From NCBI GenBank assembly GCA_030536575.1, contig JAUNPS010000001.1:62001-126000 (forward strand): a stretch of 64,000 nucleotides of DNA, in the 5' to 3' direction. The first letter of the stretch is position 1, and every line of letters begins with the position of its first letter. The notes beneath the pieces are model-generated. The model searched no databases. It was given only the letters and a program-made list of their open reading frames with translations, and was not told where the DNA came from. Of this stretch, positions 9,186 through 17,910 are shown in pieces. The translations under genes and the position numbers were made by a program. This DNA comes from Eubacteriales bacterium (lineage in GTDB: Bacteria > Bacillota > Clostridia > Lachnospirales > Lachnospiraceae).

Positions 9186-9214
9186 ACCATATCACTAATC
9201 AGGCCTGTTGTCAA
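9186..9214 (-). promoter_or_regulatory. Exporter operon promoter
   Basis: On the minus strand TTGACA (9214-9209) and TATGGT (9191-9186) are separated by 17 bp. The consensus -35 box and ideal spacing suggest a strong promoter that needs repression. Confidence 0.7.
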
Positions 9215-9276
9215 TCAAAATTTTACCCTTTGCCAAATATCTGCCCGCAGCGCCGTATCCCGGCGCATTTTATACG

Positions 9277-9307
9277 TAAAAGAGCCGGATTTTCAACAAT
9301 CCGACTC
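9277..9307 (-). terminator. Rho-independent terminator of the AAA/nuclease gene
   Basis: Minus-strand stem GAGTCGGATT pairs with AATCCGGCTC (one wobble), followed by TTTT. The 5' arm contains the last codons of the gene that stops at 9293. Confidence 0.65.
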
Positions 9308-10993
9308 CTTTTTTCCGATTAATACCTTTTTTCCCTGAAATGCAAACCCATATTTCCGAATGCGTTCTTCCGGAATCCCTTTCGCATATAGACCAGCGGC
9401 ATAATTCCGGCTCTCAATCTGCGCCAGAGCATTCTGAACCGTATCCTCCAGGCTCTTCTCCTTCGATTGCTGAAAAACCTTAAATTCCAGAATCACTGCA
9501 TCGTCCTGCGGATTTCCAGGTTCCAGAAGTACATCATATCTGCCGTAACCGCTCTCCCGATTCGAAGTAAGAACATATCTTCCTTCGAAATCAACCAGCA
9601 GCCCCAGCACAAAGCCGTGGTAAAACCGCTCCGGTTCTGCGTGCTCCCCGGTGTCAAAAAAGCTGAATGTCGCCGCCGCAATCCGGTTCATATAAGCATT
9701 CATTGCATCCAGATCGTCCTCCAGCAGCGCTTTCCGAAAACCATGATAATCCGATGATGCCCGTCCAAACCAGTCCCGCACCATTTTCCGGAACATCGTC
9801 TTCACTTCAAAGTTCGTCAGCTCCAGTTCATATTCCTGCACCCATTCGCCCGTCTCTGTCATATAAGCCTGGCTGCCTGCCGCTTTCAGATACCCGCTCG
9901 CCAAAAGCAGGCTCCAAACAGCCTTTTCATCATAACCCAAATCGCCATAGACAATCTGCTCGTCGATCTCCGTTTTCAACGTTTCGCCCCGCAAAAGCGC
10001 TTCAAAATCCTGCTTAATCCCCGGACTTCCCTCCTGGATCAGTTTCCCCACAAGACTGTTGGAGCTGGTATTTGTCCAATACATGCCGATTTTCTTTTTA
10101 TCCAGATAATTGATGATCGACCACGGGTTATAAATATCCCGCCTTCTGCCAAACACAAACCCGTCATACCAGAATTTCACTTCCTGCTTCTGCCCTTCCA
10201 GCCCATATTCCCGCAGCACCTCGAACACTTCTTCTTCCGTAAAGCCGAAACAGTCCTCATATTTCTCCGAAGTTGCCGTAATAATTTCCAGATTATTCAA
10301 ATCCGAAAAAACCGACTCCCGGCTGACTCTGGTAATCCCCGTCATAAGCGCCCGTTCCATATGCGGGTTCGTCTTAAATGCGGCGTTAAATAAATTTCTC
10401 GTAAAAGCAGCCATTTTCTCCCAGTATCCGCTTACGTAAGCCTCCTGCATGGGCGTATCGTATTCGTCCAGAAGAATCAGAACCTTTTTCCCATAATAGC
10501 GGTATAAAAAATCAGATAGTTTATGGAGCGCCATAACCGCCGTCGTCTCCGGCATATCCGGCGTCACACTTCGGAAATAGGCAGCCTCCTCTTCCGTCAA
10601 AATTCCGCTTTCCAGCAGAAAATAATTTTTATTATATAAATCTGTTAAAATCTGACACAGGCGAACTTTCGCCGCTTCATAGCCTGTCTCCTTTACCGGC
10701 GCGAAGGTCAGGCCAATTACCGGCCACGTCCCCTGTAATTTCCGGTACTTCTCATCCTCCCAGATCGCAAGCCCCTCAAATAAATCGCCGCGTCCGGCAT
10801 ACTGCACCGAAAAAAACTGTTCCACCATGCTCAGATTCAGCGTCTTCCCAAACCGTCTGGGCCGTGCAATCATCGTCACATCATCTTCAGATTCCCACCA
10901 TTCACGGATGAACTTCGTCTTATCAATATAAAAATTGTTTCTGGTAATCATTTTTTCGAAGTCCTGTCTGCCTATCGCAACCGTTCTCGCCAT
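9293..10993 (-). CDS. AAA-ATPase-like and PD-(D/E)XK nuclease-fold protein
   Basis: A 566-residue protein combining an N-terminal AAA-ATPase-like domain (PF09820 type) with a C-terminal PD-(D/E)XK nuclease-like domain. Visible motifs are the P-loop PRRFGKT, Walker B KVLILLDEYDTPM, and near the C-terminus GRYDVLL followed by VILEFKVF, matching D-(E)xK. Such proteins occur in many copies in gut Firmicutes and Bacteroidetes and their role is unsettled; a mobile or defence role is often suspected. ATG at 10993 is preferred because AAAGGGG lies upstream and a start at 11032 would run into the MarR gene. Confidence 0.85.
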   Translation of the reverse strand: MARTVAIGRQDFEKMITRNNFYIDKTKFIREWWESEDDVTMIARPRRFGKTLNLSMVEQFFSVQYAGRGDLFEGLAIWEDEKYRKLQGTWPVIGLTFAPVKETGYEAAKVRLCQILTDLYNKNYFLLESGILTEEEAAYFRSVTPDMPETTAVMALHKLSDFLYRYYGKKVLILLDEYDTPMQEAYVSGYWEKMAAFTRNLFNAAFKTNPHMERALMTGITRVSRESVFSDLNNLEIITATSEKYEDCFGFTEEEVFEVLREYGLEGQKQEVKFWYDGFVFGRRRDIYNPWSIINYLDKKKIGMYWTNTSSNSLVGKLIQEGSPGIKQDFEALLRGETLKTEIDEQIVYGDLGYDEKAVWSLLLASGYLKAAGSQAYMTETGEWVQEYELELTNFEVKTMFRKMVRDWFGRASSDYHGFRKALLEDDLDAMNAYMNRIAAATFSFFDTGEHAEPERFYHGFVLGLLVDFEGRYVLTSNRESGYGRYDVLLEPGNPQDDAVILEFKVFQQSKEKSLEDTVQNALAQIESRNYAAGLYAKGIPEERIRKYGFAFQGKKVLIGKKESDC

Positions 10994-11009
10994 CTGCCGC
11001 CCCTTTCCT

Positions 11010-11444
11010 CTAATAACTCCTGAAAAACTCATTCAGATTCGTCAGCGCCCGCACCAGCACCTCCGTCTCCTCCTCCGACAGCCCCTCCAGCGTCGCCCGA
11101 ATCATCTCCTGATGAAACTTCTCATGATGCCGGTAAGCCTTCTTCCCCTTTTCCGTCAGGGAAATCAGAACCACCCTCCGATCCTCCTCGCTGCGCACCC
11201 GGCTCAAGTATCCCTTCTTCACCAGGTTATTCACAGCAATGGTCAGCGTCCCCACCGTCACCTTCAGCGCCTTCGCCACCGTGGACATACTCTTGGAACC
11301 AGAGATCCCCACCGCTGCGATAATATGCATGTCATTATTGGAAATATCCTGAAATTCCGCGGTGATAATGGCTTTCCCCTCAATGTCCATAATATCGTTA
11401 AACAGCTTCACAAGTACCGTATCCAATGTTTCGTATGCTTCCAT
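11010..11444 (-). CDS. MarR-family transcriptional regulator
   Basis: A 144-residue winged-helix protein: SMSTVAKALKVTVGTLTIAVNNLVKKGYL is the recognition region and RSEEDRRVVLISLTEKGK the wing. The start at 11444 has AGAGGTGA five bases upstream. A reading from 11513 is unlikely because the promoter at 11487-11515 would lie within it. The general look (SISNND-type N-terminus, NLNEFF end) recalls fatty-acid regulators such as FabT, but no fab genes are nearby, so the target is unknown. It precedes the AAA/nuclease gene by 16 bp. Confidence 0.83.
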   Translation of the reverse strand: MEAYETLDTVLVKLFNDIMDIEGKAIITAEFQDISNNDMHIIAAVGISGSKSMSTVAKALKVTVGTLTIAVNNLVKKGYLSRVRSEEDRRVVLISLTEKGKKAYRHHEKFHQEMIRATLEGLSEEETEVLVRALTNLNEFFRSY

Positions 11445-11486
11445 CCAATCACCTCTTTCAGCCTTCCCAATTAATTTCTTAACAGA

Positions 11487-11515
11487 ATTATACACCAGAT
11501 TTGCTGTTTCCACAA
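11487..11515 (-). promoter_or_regulatory. marR promoter
   Basis: Minus-strand TTGTGG (11515-11510) and TATAAT (11492-11487), spacing 17 bp. The following TTAAGAAATTAA is a partial inverted repeat that could be a MarR site. Confidence 0.6.
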
Positions 11516-11517
11516 TC

Positions 11518-11552
11518 GGAAAAAGGGCAGAGACCCGATTCTGTCTCTGCCC
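11518..11552 (-). terminator. Rho-independent terminator of the flavodiiron operon
   Basis: A perfect 10-bp stem (GGGCAGAGAC and GTCTCTGCCC) with an 8-base loop, followed on the minus strand by TTTTT. It closes the rubredoxin-flavodiiron unit and separates it from marR. Confidence 0.88.
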
Positions 11553-11567
11553 CGGATTGTCGCCTTC

Positions 11568-14099
11568 TTAAAACTCCATATCCTTAAACTGCGTCTCCTT
11601 CTCAATCTCCTCTGCCACCTTCGCCATCTTCGACAGATCGCCCAGCAGAATCGCTCCGCACAGCCTTCCATTATAGAAATAATACTTCGTATACTGCTTC
11701 TTCCCCTGGTCGCAGAACTCCACGGTCTTATACGCCCGCTCCGGATTCTTTCCATTATCTCCGGCCGCATACAGCGCCGTTCCCATTCCATGGAAGCTCA
11801 ATGCCGCAGAAACCGGCTGATACTCGATTTCCTCGCCAACCGCATTCGCACCGGCCACTCTTCCCTGCTCGGAAGCCTCCGGCCAGATCGCGTAATTCAG
11901 GCCCTCATACTGCGCGCAGTCCCCGCATGCGAAAATATCGTTCTGGCTGGTACGCATCTGCGCATCCACCACAACGGCCCGATCCACAGCCAGTCCCGCC
12001 TCCGCGGCCACCGCGCTGTTCGCCCGCACGCCGCAGGAAACAATCACCAACTCCGCCGGAATCACTTCCCCGCTGCCAAGCCTTACGCCTGTCACCGCGC
12101 CGTCGCCTTCGATCTCCTCGATCTTCACGCCCGTCTCGATCCGGATTCCCTGATCCTGCGCAATCGTCTTCAGCATATCGCCAGCCCGCTGATCCAACTG
12201 CCGTCCCATCAGCATCGGCGCCAGCTCCAGAACCGTCACATCCAGCTTCGACTTGCGAAGCTCCCAGGCCGCTTCCAGACCCAGCACACCGCCGCCGATC
12301 ACCACCGCATGCTGTACCTTCGGAAGAAGCGCCGCTACCTTTTCGGTATCGGAAAGCTTCCGGATCGCAATCACTTCCGGCTTGTCATGGCCCGGAATCG
12401 GCGGGATAAAGCATTCGCTTCCCAGCGCATAAACCAGTTTCGTATATTTCATCTTCAGATCGCCCGAAAGGACAACCTCTTTCTTCTCCGTATCGATTTT
12501 CTCCACCGTCTTGTCCAGAATCTGGATGATGCGGTTCTTTTCATACCAGTCTGCCTCATGGACGGCAATCTGTTCCGGAGTCAGCCCGGCCATCATGGAT
12601 TTGGTCAGCATCGGACGGTTATAGCTGCTGTAAGGCTCGTTCGAGATCAGGACGATGGAGCCTGTCTCATCCCGCTCACGGATGGCTTCCGCCGCGCTGA
12701 GGCCAGCTACGCCATTGCCCAAAACCACGTAGAAGTCCTCGGTATTTCTCGTAAAGCCGCTCTGCACCGCTTCAGCCGGAACGAAGTTTTCTTTTCCAAC
12801 GCCGCAAACCGGGCAGGTCTCGATGGACGCGTCAAAAATAGCCCCGCAGACCAGGCATTTCACCAGGGCAGGCGCGCCCTTGGCCGTCTTTTTCGGATTT
12901 TCCTTATTCTGAAGAATGCAGCCGAAGTTATAGCCGTATTCGTAGGCGTCGATTAACTGCACGTCATCCGGGCGAAAACGCACGCGGAATCCCTCTACCA
13001 CATTCAGCTTCAACTGCTCCAGACGCTGTAAGATGTGCGGAACACCTTCCCCGCTCCATCCGTAGCTTCCAAATGCGCTCGCCAGCTTGCCGCCGTGAGT
13101 CACCGGATAAATGGAGGTGGTCAGATCCCAGATCGGCTTCAGGGCCTCACCCAGAATCGTCGGCGTTCCAAATAAAATTCCGTCCGCAAACCCAAGCTCC
13201 TCCACAACCTTGCCGAAATCCGCCGTCACCAGGTCGTAGCTACGCACTTCAATGTCACCGCTGTCCTGAATTCCTTCCGCAATCTTCTCAGCCAGGATCT
13301 TCGTATAGCCGTATGCGCTCACATAAGGAATCACAACGGTTTTCTTCGTATTCGGATTTACAACGGTGCACCATTCTTCGTAAGTATCCAGCATTTCCGG
13401 AATGCCGGTATCCAGCACCGGGCCATGGCCGGGACAGATCATCGCTAATTCGAGTTCTCTTACCCTCGCCAGCGCGGTCAGCATGTAGGGTTTGAAAGGC
13501 CCGATAATATTGTCGAAATAATACTTCGTAGCCCTCATATAATCGTCGTGGGCGGTCACGCTGCTCGCAAGCACATCGTGGAACCCGTAGTGGGAACCGA
13601 AGGAATCGCAGGTCACCAGGACTTTGCGCTCCTCCAGATACGTGTACATGGTATCCGGCCAATGCAGGTTCGGAACTACCAGGAATCTCAGCGTATCGTC
13701 GCCGATTTTCATGGTTTCGTTATCATTGACCGCAATGCTGTAGAAATCGCGGTTCACAATCTCTTTCAAAAATCCGATGGCGCAGGCCGTAGCCACAATT
13801 TTCATATTCGGATTCAAATCCAGCAGGCGGCCGATACTGCCCGCATGATCCGGCTCCGTATGGCTCACGATCAGGTAATCGATGGCCTTCACATCGGTGA
13901 TTTCCTGGATTTTTTCCAGATATTCGTCAAAAAACGTTTCCTTCGCCGTCTCGAAGAGGACGGTCTTTCCGCCGGTCTTCAGAACGTAGGAATTATAAGA
14001 AGTACCGAACTCTGTGTGCATGATAATATCGAACACACGCAGTTTATCATCAATGATCCCGGCCCAGTAAAAGTTTTCGCTTAACGGTAATATCTTCAT
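11568..14099 (-). CDS. Flavodiiron protein fused to rubredoxin-like and NADH:rubredoxin oxidoreductase domains
   Basis: An 843-residue fusion. Residues 1-250 are a metallo-beta-lactamase-type diiron domain with HTEPDH near residue 80, then CDSFGSHY and CPGHGP. Residues 255-400 are a flavodoxin domain (VSAYGYTKILAEKIA). Around 420-447 is a short rubredoxin-like knuckle with two CxxCG motifs. From 455 to the end is an FAD/NADH oxidoreductase with GNGVAGLSAAEA, GGGVLGLEAA and ACGDCAQYEG. Such proteins reduce O2 or NO at the expense of NADH in anaerobes, and here the whole electron chain is on one chain. The ATG at 14099 has AAAGGAG upstream; a start at 14132 would overlap the rubredoxin gene. 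Confidence 0.93.
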   Translation of the reverse strand: MKILPLSENFYWAGIIDDKLRVFDIIMHTEFGTSYNSYVLKTGGKTVLFETAKETFFDEYLEKIQEITDVKAIDYLIVSHTEPDHAGSIGRLLDLNPNMKIVATACAIGFLKEIVNRDFYSIAVNDNETMKIGDDTLRFLVVPNLHWPDTMYTYLEERKVLVTCDSFGSHYGFHDVLASSVTAHDDYMRATKYYFDNIIGPFKPYMLTALARVRELELAMICPGHGPVLDTGIPEMLDTYEEWCTVVNPNTKKTVVIPYVSAYGYTKILAEKIAEGIQDSGDIEVRSYDLVTADFGKVVEELGFADGILFGTPTILGEALKPIWDLTTSIYPVTHGGKLASAFGSYGWSGEGVPHILQRLEQLKLNVVEGFRVRFRPDDVQLIDAYEYGYNFGCILQNKENPKKTAKGAPALVKCLVCGAIFDASIETCPVCGVGKENFVPAEAVQSGFTRNTEDFYVVLGNGVAGLSAAEAIRERDETGSIVLISNEPYSSYNRPMLTKSMMAGLTPEQIAVHEADWYEKNRIIQILDKTVEKIDTEKKEVVLSGDLKMKYTKLVYALGSECFIPPIPGHDKPEVIAIRKLSDTEKVAALLPKVQHAVVIGGGVLGLEAAWELRKSKLDVTVLELAPMLMGRQLDQRAGDMLKTIAQDQGIRIETGVKIEEIEGDGAVTGVRLGSGEVIPAELVIVSCGVRANSAVAAEAGLAVDRAVVVDAQMRTSQNDIFACGDCAQYEGLNYAIWPEASEQGRVAGANAVGEEIEYQPVSAALSFHGMGTALYAAGDNGKNPERAYKTVEFCDQGKKQYTKYYFYNGRLCGAILLGDLSKMAKVAEEIEKETQFKDMEF

Positions 14100-14118
14100 A
14101 TCCGATCTCCTTTCCGGA

Positions 14119-14277
14119 TTACGCTTCCTCAAATTCGTCCTTTCCTACGCCGCAAATGGGGCACACCCAGTCTTCGGGAAGGTCTTCAAATGCGGTGCCG
14201 GGAGCAATGCCGTTATCGGGATCTCCCACTTCCGGATCATATTCGTAACCACAGGGAACACATACATATTTTTTCAT
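14119..14277 (-). CDS. Rubredoxin
   Basis: A 52-residue rubredoxin: iron ligands C6, C9, C39 and C42 in VCVPCGY and WVCPICGVG, plus the conserved YDPEVGD and EDLPEDW segments. It is a small soluble one-electron carrier. It lies 19 bp before the flavodiiron fusion and is certainly co-transcribed with it, so it probably feeds electrons to that enzyme or to other O2-stress reductases. An in-frame ATG at 14289 would add four residues; the conventional MKKYVC start is chosen. A minus-strand TATAAT at 14346-14341 is the likely -10 box of the unit. Confidence 0.95.
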   Translation of the reverse strand: MKKYVCVPCGYEYDPEVGDPDNGIAPGTAFEDLPEDWVCPICGVGKDEFEEA

Positions 14278-14376
14278 GAGATTCACCATTTTCCTTTCAC
14301 GGTTATTTTAGGGCTGCCTTCAGAAAAGGGAGCCGTTTCTATTATATTCTATTTTTGTTAAAAAATCCACAAAAAC

Positions 14377-17300
14377 TTACTGCAAAAGCGCCAGCAGCTC
14401 CTCTCTCGTCAGCGCCGCCATTCCCTCGCCCGCCAGAATCTGTTCCGCCAGCTCCCGCTTCTTCTCCTGCAGCCGGATAATCTTCTCCTCAATCGTATCC
14501 CGCGCCACCAGCCGGTACACAGTCACCACCTGTTTCTGCCCGATTCGGTGCGCCCGATCCGTCGCCTGGTTCTGAACCGCCGCATTCCACCAGGGGTCAA
14601 AATGGATCACAATATCCGCCGCCGTCAGGTTCAGCCCCGTTCCGCCCGCCTTCAGCGAAATGCAGAACACCGGAACATCATCCTTCTGGAAGCGCTCCAC
14701 CATCTCCATCCGTTTCTCCTTCGAAACCGCCCCGGTCAGCGTATAGCTCGCAATTCCGGCCTTCTCAAGCTCCTCCACCAGCCGTTCCAGCATCGTTGTA
14801 AACTGGGAAAACAGCAAAATTTTATGCCCGCCCTGGATAGCCTTCTCGATCAGCTCCATGCACATGGAAACCTTCGCCGCACCGCCGTGATAGCCCTCAA
14901 ACGCCAGCGCCGGGTCACAGCAGATCTGCCGCAATTTCGTCAATTCCGCCAAAACTTTAATCCTCGCGGAATCAAAATCCTCCTTCGACTGTCCCGCCAG
15001 CATCATTTTCAGCCTCTGCACATGGGCGTCGTAAAGTGTGCGCTGCTCCTCCTCCATCACCGCAAACAGGCTCCGTTCCAGCTTGTCCGGCAAATCCTTC
15101 AGCACGTCCTTTTTCAGCCTGCGCAGGATAAAGGGCCGCACCATCTTCTGCAGCCTTCCGGCCGCCTCCGCATCCTCCCCGGCCACCACCGGAAGTTCGA
15201 ATTCCTCCCGGAATTTCTTGTAAGAAAACAGGAATCCCGGCATCAGGAAATCGAAAATACTCCACAGCTCGCTCAACCGGTTTTCCACCGGCGTCCCCGT
15301 CAGCGCCAGCCGGAATTCTGCCTGCACCTGCTTCACCGCCCGCGCGGCCTGGGTCTGATGATTTTTAATAAACTGGGCCTCGTCCAAAATTTCATGGTCG
15401 AACGCAATGCTCTTGTAGCTTGCCGCGTCCCTCCGCAAAAGGTCATAGGACGTAATCAGCACGCCATCCCCTTCCCGCTTCGCGAAATTCCGGATGATCT
15501 TTTCGCGTTCTTTCGCATTTCCGGTCACGGTTTCCACCGGCAGCTCCGGCGCGAAACGCTCGAATTCCCGCTTCCAGTTATAGACCAGGGACGCCGGGCT
15601 CACGATCAGACTCCGGCCCTGTTCCGCCATCAGGAAACTGATAACCTGCAATGTTTTGCCAAGCCCCATATCATCCGCCAAAATGCCGCCGAACCCGTTC
15701 GCCTTCAGCGTGCGCAGCCACCGGTAGCCCGTTTTCTGGTATTCCCGCAGCACGTCCCGGAGCGGTTCCGGAATTTCGAAATCGCTCTCCTCCACGGTCT
15801 TCATATTTCGGATCAGGGTGCGGAAATTCCGGTCGGCCTGCACGGAAACTTCGCCGTTTTCCTTCAGTTCCTTTTCCACCAGCATTGCCCGGTATTTCGG
15901 AACCGTGATCTGGCCGCTCTCCAGCTCCTTCTGGCTGAAATGAAGCTGTTCCTTTAATTTCGCCAGCGTTTCCAGGCTGTCCTCCTGGACGCTTAAAAAT
16001 TCGCCGTTTCTCATCCGGATATAGTTTTTCCGTCTATCATATCGGGACAGTATCTCGGCCAGCTCCTGGATGCTCAGATCCGACGAGTGAATTTCCAGGT
16101 TCAAAAGGCCGCCGTCAATGCTGACGCCCACGGAAATCTTCGGAGGCTTGCGCAGGCGCAGGCTGCGCATGGCCGCGGACAAATAGACCTCCCCCAGCTC
16201 ATACATTTTTCCGATTCCCTCGTCCAAAAGCCGGTACAGAAGGGCTTCGTCGTCCATGAGCATCAGGCGGCCTTCCCGGTTGTCGTAGGCGTTAAAATAC
16301 GGGCGCACGGAATAATTAGCCAGGAGTTCCGCCTGCATGTCACGCCGTTCGCTCAGGCGCGCACCCAGGAAGACATTGTACGTCTCTTCTCCGTAGCACG
16401 CGGTCAATGCGCAGGAAACCGCCCCTTCCTGGGGCATGTCCAGATAAATGCGGAAAACCGGCTTTTCCGGGAGATAATCCTTTTCGTCAAAGCCCTGTAT
16501 GCGCACATCGAAATGTTCTTTCAGCGCCGGAAGCATGTCGCGGCAGAAAGCCGGAAGGTCTTTCTCCCCGATTACGCAGCTCCGGTTTAGCTGCTGTTCC
16601 ATGTATTCGGTAAAATCCACCATTTCCCGGCGGTCATTGTCCTCGGCCATGTAGACGCAGCCGTCCTGGAAATAATAATCCCGTTTCAGGCCGTAAAGGA
16701 CTGCCGCATTTTCCAGGCTTACTTTTACGCTGCCCTGACCGCCTTCGATGTTCAGGGCAAGCCTGGGCTGCTCCCGCTTTACAAGATATTCCTGTTCCTC
16801 CTGGTAATCCAGCACGGCGCGGATGGTTTCGCCTTCCATGGCTTCGAAAAACAGGTCGGTTCCGTAACTGGTCAGTTCCAGTTCGCGTTCCGGCTGGCCA
16901 AAGGAGGTGACGTAGCCATAGCGGCCCAGGGACCGGCGTTTCTGGTCGCGTACCAGTTCGGTCAGGACGTCGATGAGTTTCCGGGATTTTTCCGTGAAGG
17001 CTTCCCGGTGGTGGTAGAATTCCAGTTTTTTCCCGTAAGCGACCCGCTTCACTGTCAAGACGGCGTCCACGAATTCCGTAATATTTTTCAAAACATAGCT
17101 CTGTTTGCCGGCGCCGATGCGGAAGGACAGAAGGAGGCTTCGGTAGCTTTTGCGCAATGTAGGGGCCAATTCTACATTGCCCCTTAAATTTTCGCCCAGG
17201 AGCCATGCGCCGTTTGTGCGCAGGCCGTACTGGTTCAGGACTTTGCGCAGCCCAGCGGTGGATTCCCGCGGTTCCAGGGCGTTTGTGCCGGATTGCGCCG

Positions 17301-17820
17301 CGTTCCAGGGCGTCCCTGGTTTCCCGCCTGACTGGCTCACTCCCCATGACGTTCCCGAATTTCCGCCCGGCTGGCTCACTCCCCATGACGTTCCCGAACT
17401 TCCATCCGGCTGCCCCGCGCCCCATCGCATCCCGGAAACGTTTCCGCCGCCAGACGCCATCACCGGATTCACGCCTTTCGGAATCACGCCTTCCGGCTTC
17501 TCGCCCCAGCACACATATTCCATCAGCAGCGCCGCGCAATGCCCGCACGGCCCATCCATTGTCTCAAAATCCGCACACTCACAGGCCCACCCCGCAAGAT
17601 ACCCCGCCTCATCATCAACCTCGATCTCCGCATGAAACACAGCCGTATCCTCCACAATCTCCGCCTCCGCGGAATCAATCCGATACGTCTCTCCATTCTC
17701 ATCCCGAAACTCCTCCGCCCGGCACCGATACCCCTCGACCCGGTTCTCCTTGAAAAGCCTCGCTCCTTCCTGAAAAGCCTGCGCACTCACCTGCTCTATA
17801 ATCTGATCTAATGTAATCAT
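14377..17820 (-). CDS. SNF2-family helicase with SWIM zinc finger
   Basis: A 1147-residue DEAD/SNF2 ATPase. An N-terminal SWIM zinc motif reads CECADF...CGHCAAL (about residues 78-100). The SNF2 motor has motif I DDMGLGKT, a DEAQ-type Walker B (LDEAQFIKN), motif III LTGTPVENR and a C-terminal helicase domain with SLKAGGTGLNL and DRAHRIGQ. It should translocate on duplex DNA; bacterial RapA- and SWIM-type members are linked to transcription recycling or repair, but the role here is unknown. Between the SWIM motif and the motor lies an insert of four 13-residue repeats (17293-17448). Confidence 0.93.
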   Translation of the reverse strand: MITLDQIIEQVSAQAFQEGARLFKENRVEGYRCRAEEFRDENGETYRIDSAEAEIVEDTAVFHAEIEVDDEAGYLAGWACECADFETMDGPCGHCAALLMEYVCWGEKPEGVIPKGVNPVMASGGGNVSGMRWGAGQPDGSSGTSWGVSQPGGNSGTSWGVSQSGGKPGTPWNAAQSGTNALEPRESTAGLRKVLNQYGLRTNGAWLLGENLRGNVELAPTLRKSYRSLLLSFRIGAGKQSYVLKNITEFVDAVLTVKRVAYGKKLEFYHHREAFTEKSRKLIDVLTELVRDQKRRSLGRYGYVTSFGQPERELELTSYGTDLFFEAMEGETIRAVLDYQEEQEYLVKREQPRLALNIEGGQGSVKVSLENAAVLYGLKRDYYFQDGCVYMAEDNDRREMVDFTEYMEQQLNRSCVIGEKDLPAFCRDMLPALKEHFDVRIQGFDEKDYLPEKPVFRIYLDMPQEGAVSCALTACYGEETYNVFLGARLSERRDMQAELLANYSVRPYFNAYDNREGRLMLMDDEALLYRLLDEGIGKMYELGEVYLSAAMRSLRLRKPPKISVGVSIDGGLLNLEIHSSDLSIQELAEILSRYDRRKNYIRMRNGEFLSVQEDSLETLAKLKEQLHFSQKELESGQITVPKYRAMLVEKELKENGEVSVQADRNFRTLIRNMKTVEESDFEIPEPLRDVLREYQKTGYRWLRTLKANGFGGILADDMGLGKTLQVISFLMAEQGRSLIVSPASLVYNWKREFERFAPELPVETVTGNAKEREKIIRNFAKREGDGVLITSYDLLRRDAASYKSIAFDHEILDEAQFIKNHQTQAARAVKQVQAEFRLALTGTPVENRLSELWSIFDFLMPGFLFSYKKFREEFELPVVAGEDAEAAGRLQKMVRPFILRRLKKDVLKDLPDKLERSLFAVMEEEQRTLYDAHVQRLKMMLAGQSKEDFDSARIKVLAELTKLRQICCDPALAFEGYHGGAAKVSMCMELIEKAIQGGHKILLFSQFTTMLERLVEELEKAGIASYTLTGAVSKEKRMEMVERFQKDDVPVFCISLKAGGTGLNLTAADIVIHFDPWWNAAVQNQATDRAHRIGQKQVVTVYRLVARDTIEEKIIRLQEKKRELAEQILAGEGMAALTREELLALLQ
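17293..17448 (-). repeat. Four 39-bp in-frame repeats inside the SNF2 gene
   Basis: Four consecutive 39-bp units encode SGMRWGAGQPDGS, SGTSWGVSQPGGN, SGTSWGVSQSGGK and PGTPWNAAQSGTN. The two central units are almost identical at DNA level, suggesting recent duplication. They form a flexible linker between the SWIM finger and the motor. Confidence 0.85.
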
Positions 17821-17880
17821 CCATTTTTCCTTTATGTATTGTTTTCCTTGCTGCGGGCAGAAATCTCCACCCTATCATGC

Positions 17881-17910
17881 ATTATAGCATTTCCGGCACG
17901 GATCTGTCTA
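17881..17910 (-). promoter_or_regulatory. Candidate SNF2 gene promoter
   Basis: Minus-strand TAGACA (17910-17905), 18-bp spacer, then TATAAT (17886-17881) with an extended TGC. It overlaps the stop of the peptidase gene. Confidence 0.5.

Noticed and set aside
9293-10993. Transposase or phage integrase for the AAA/PD-(D/E)XK gene
   Set aside because: The P-loop, LLDEYDTPM and EFK motifs fit the AAA-ATPase-like/PD-(D/E)XK family; there are no DDE or tyrosine recombinase motifs and no inverted ends.
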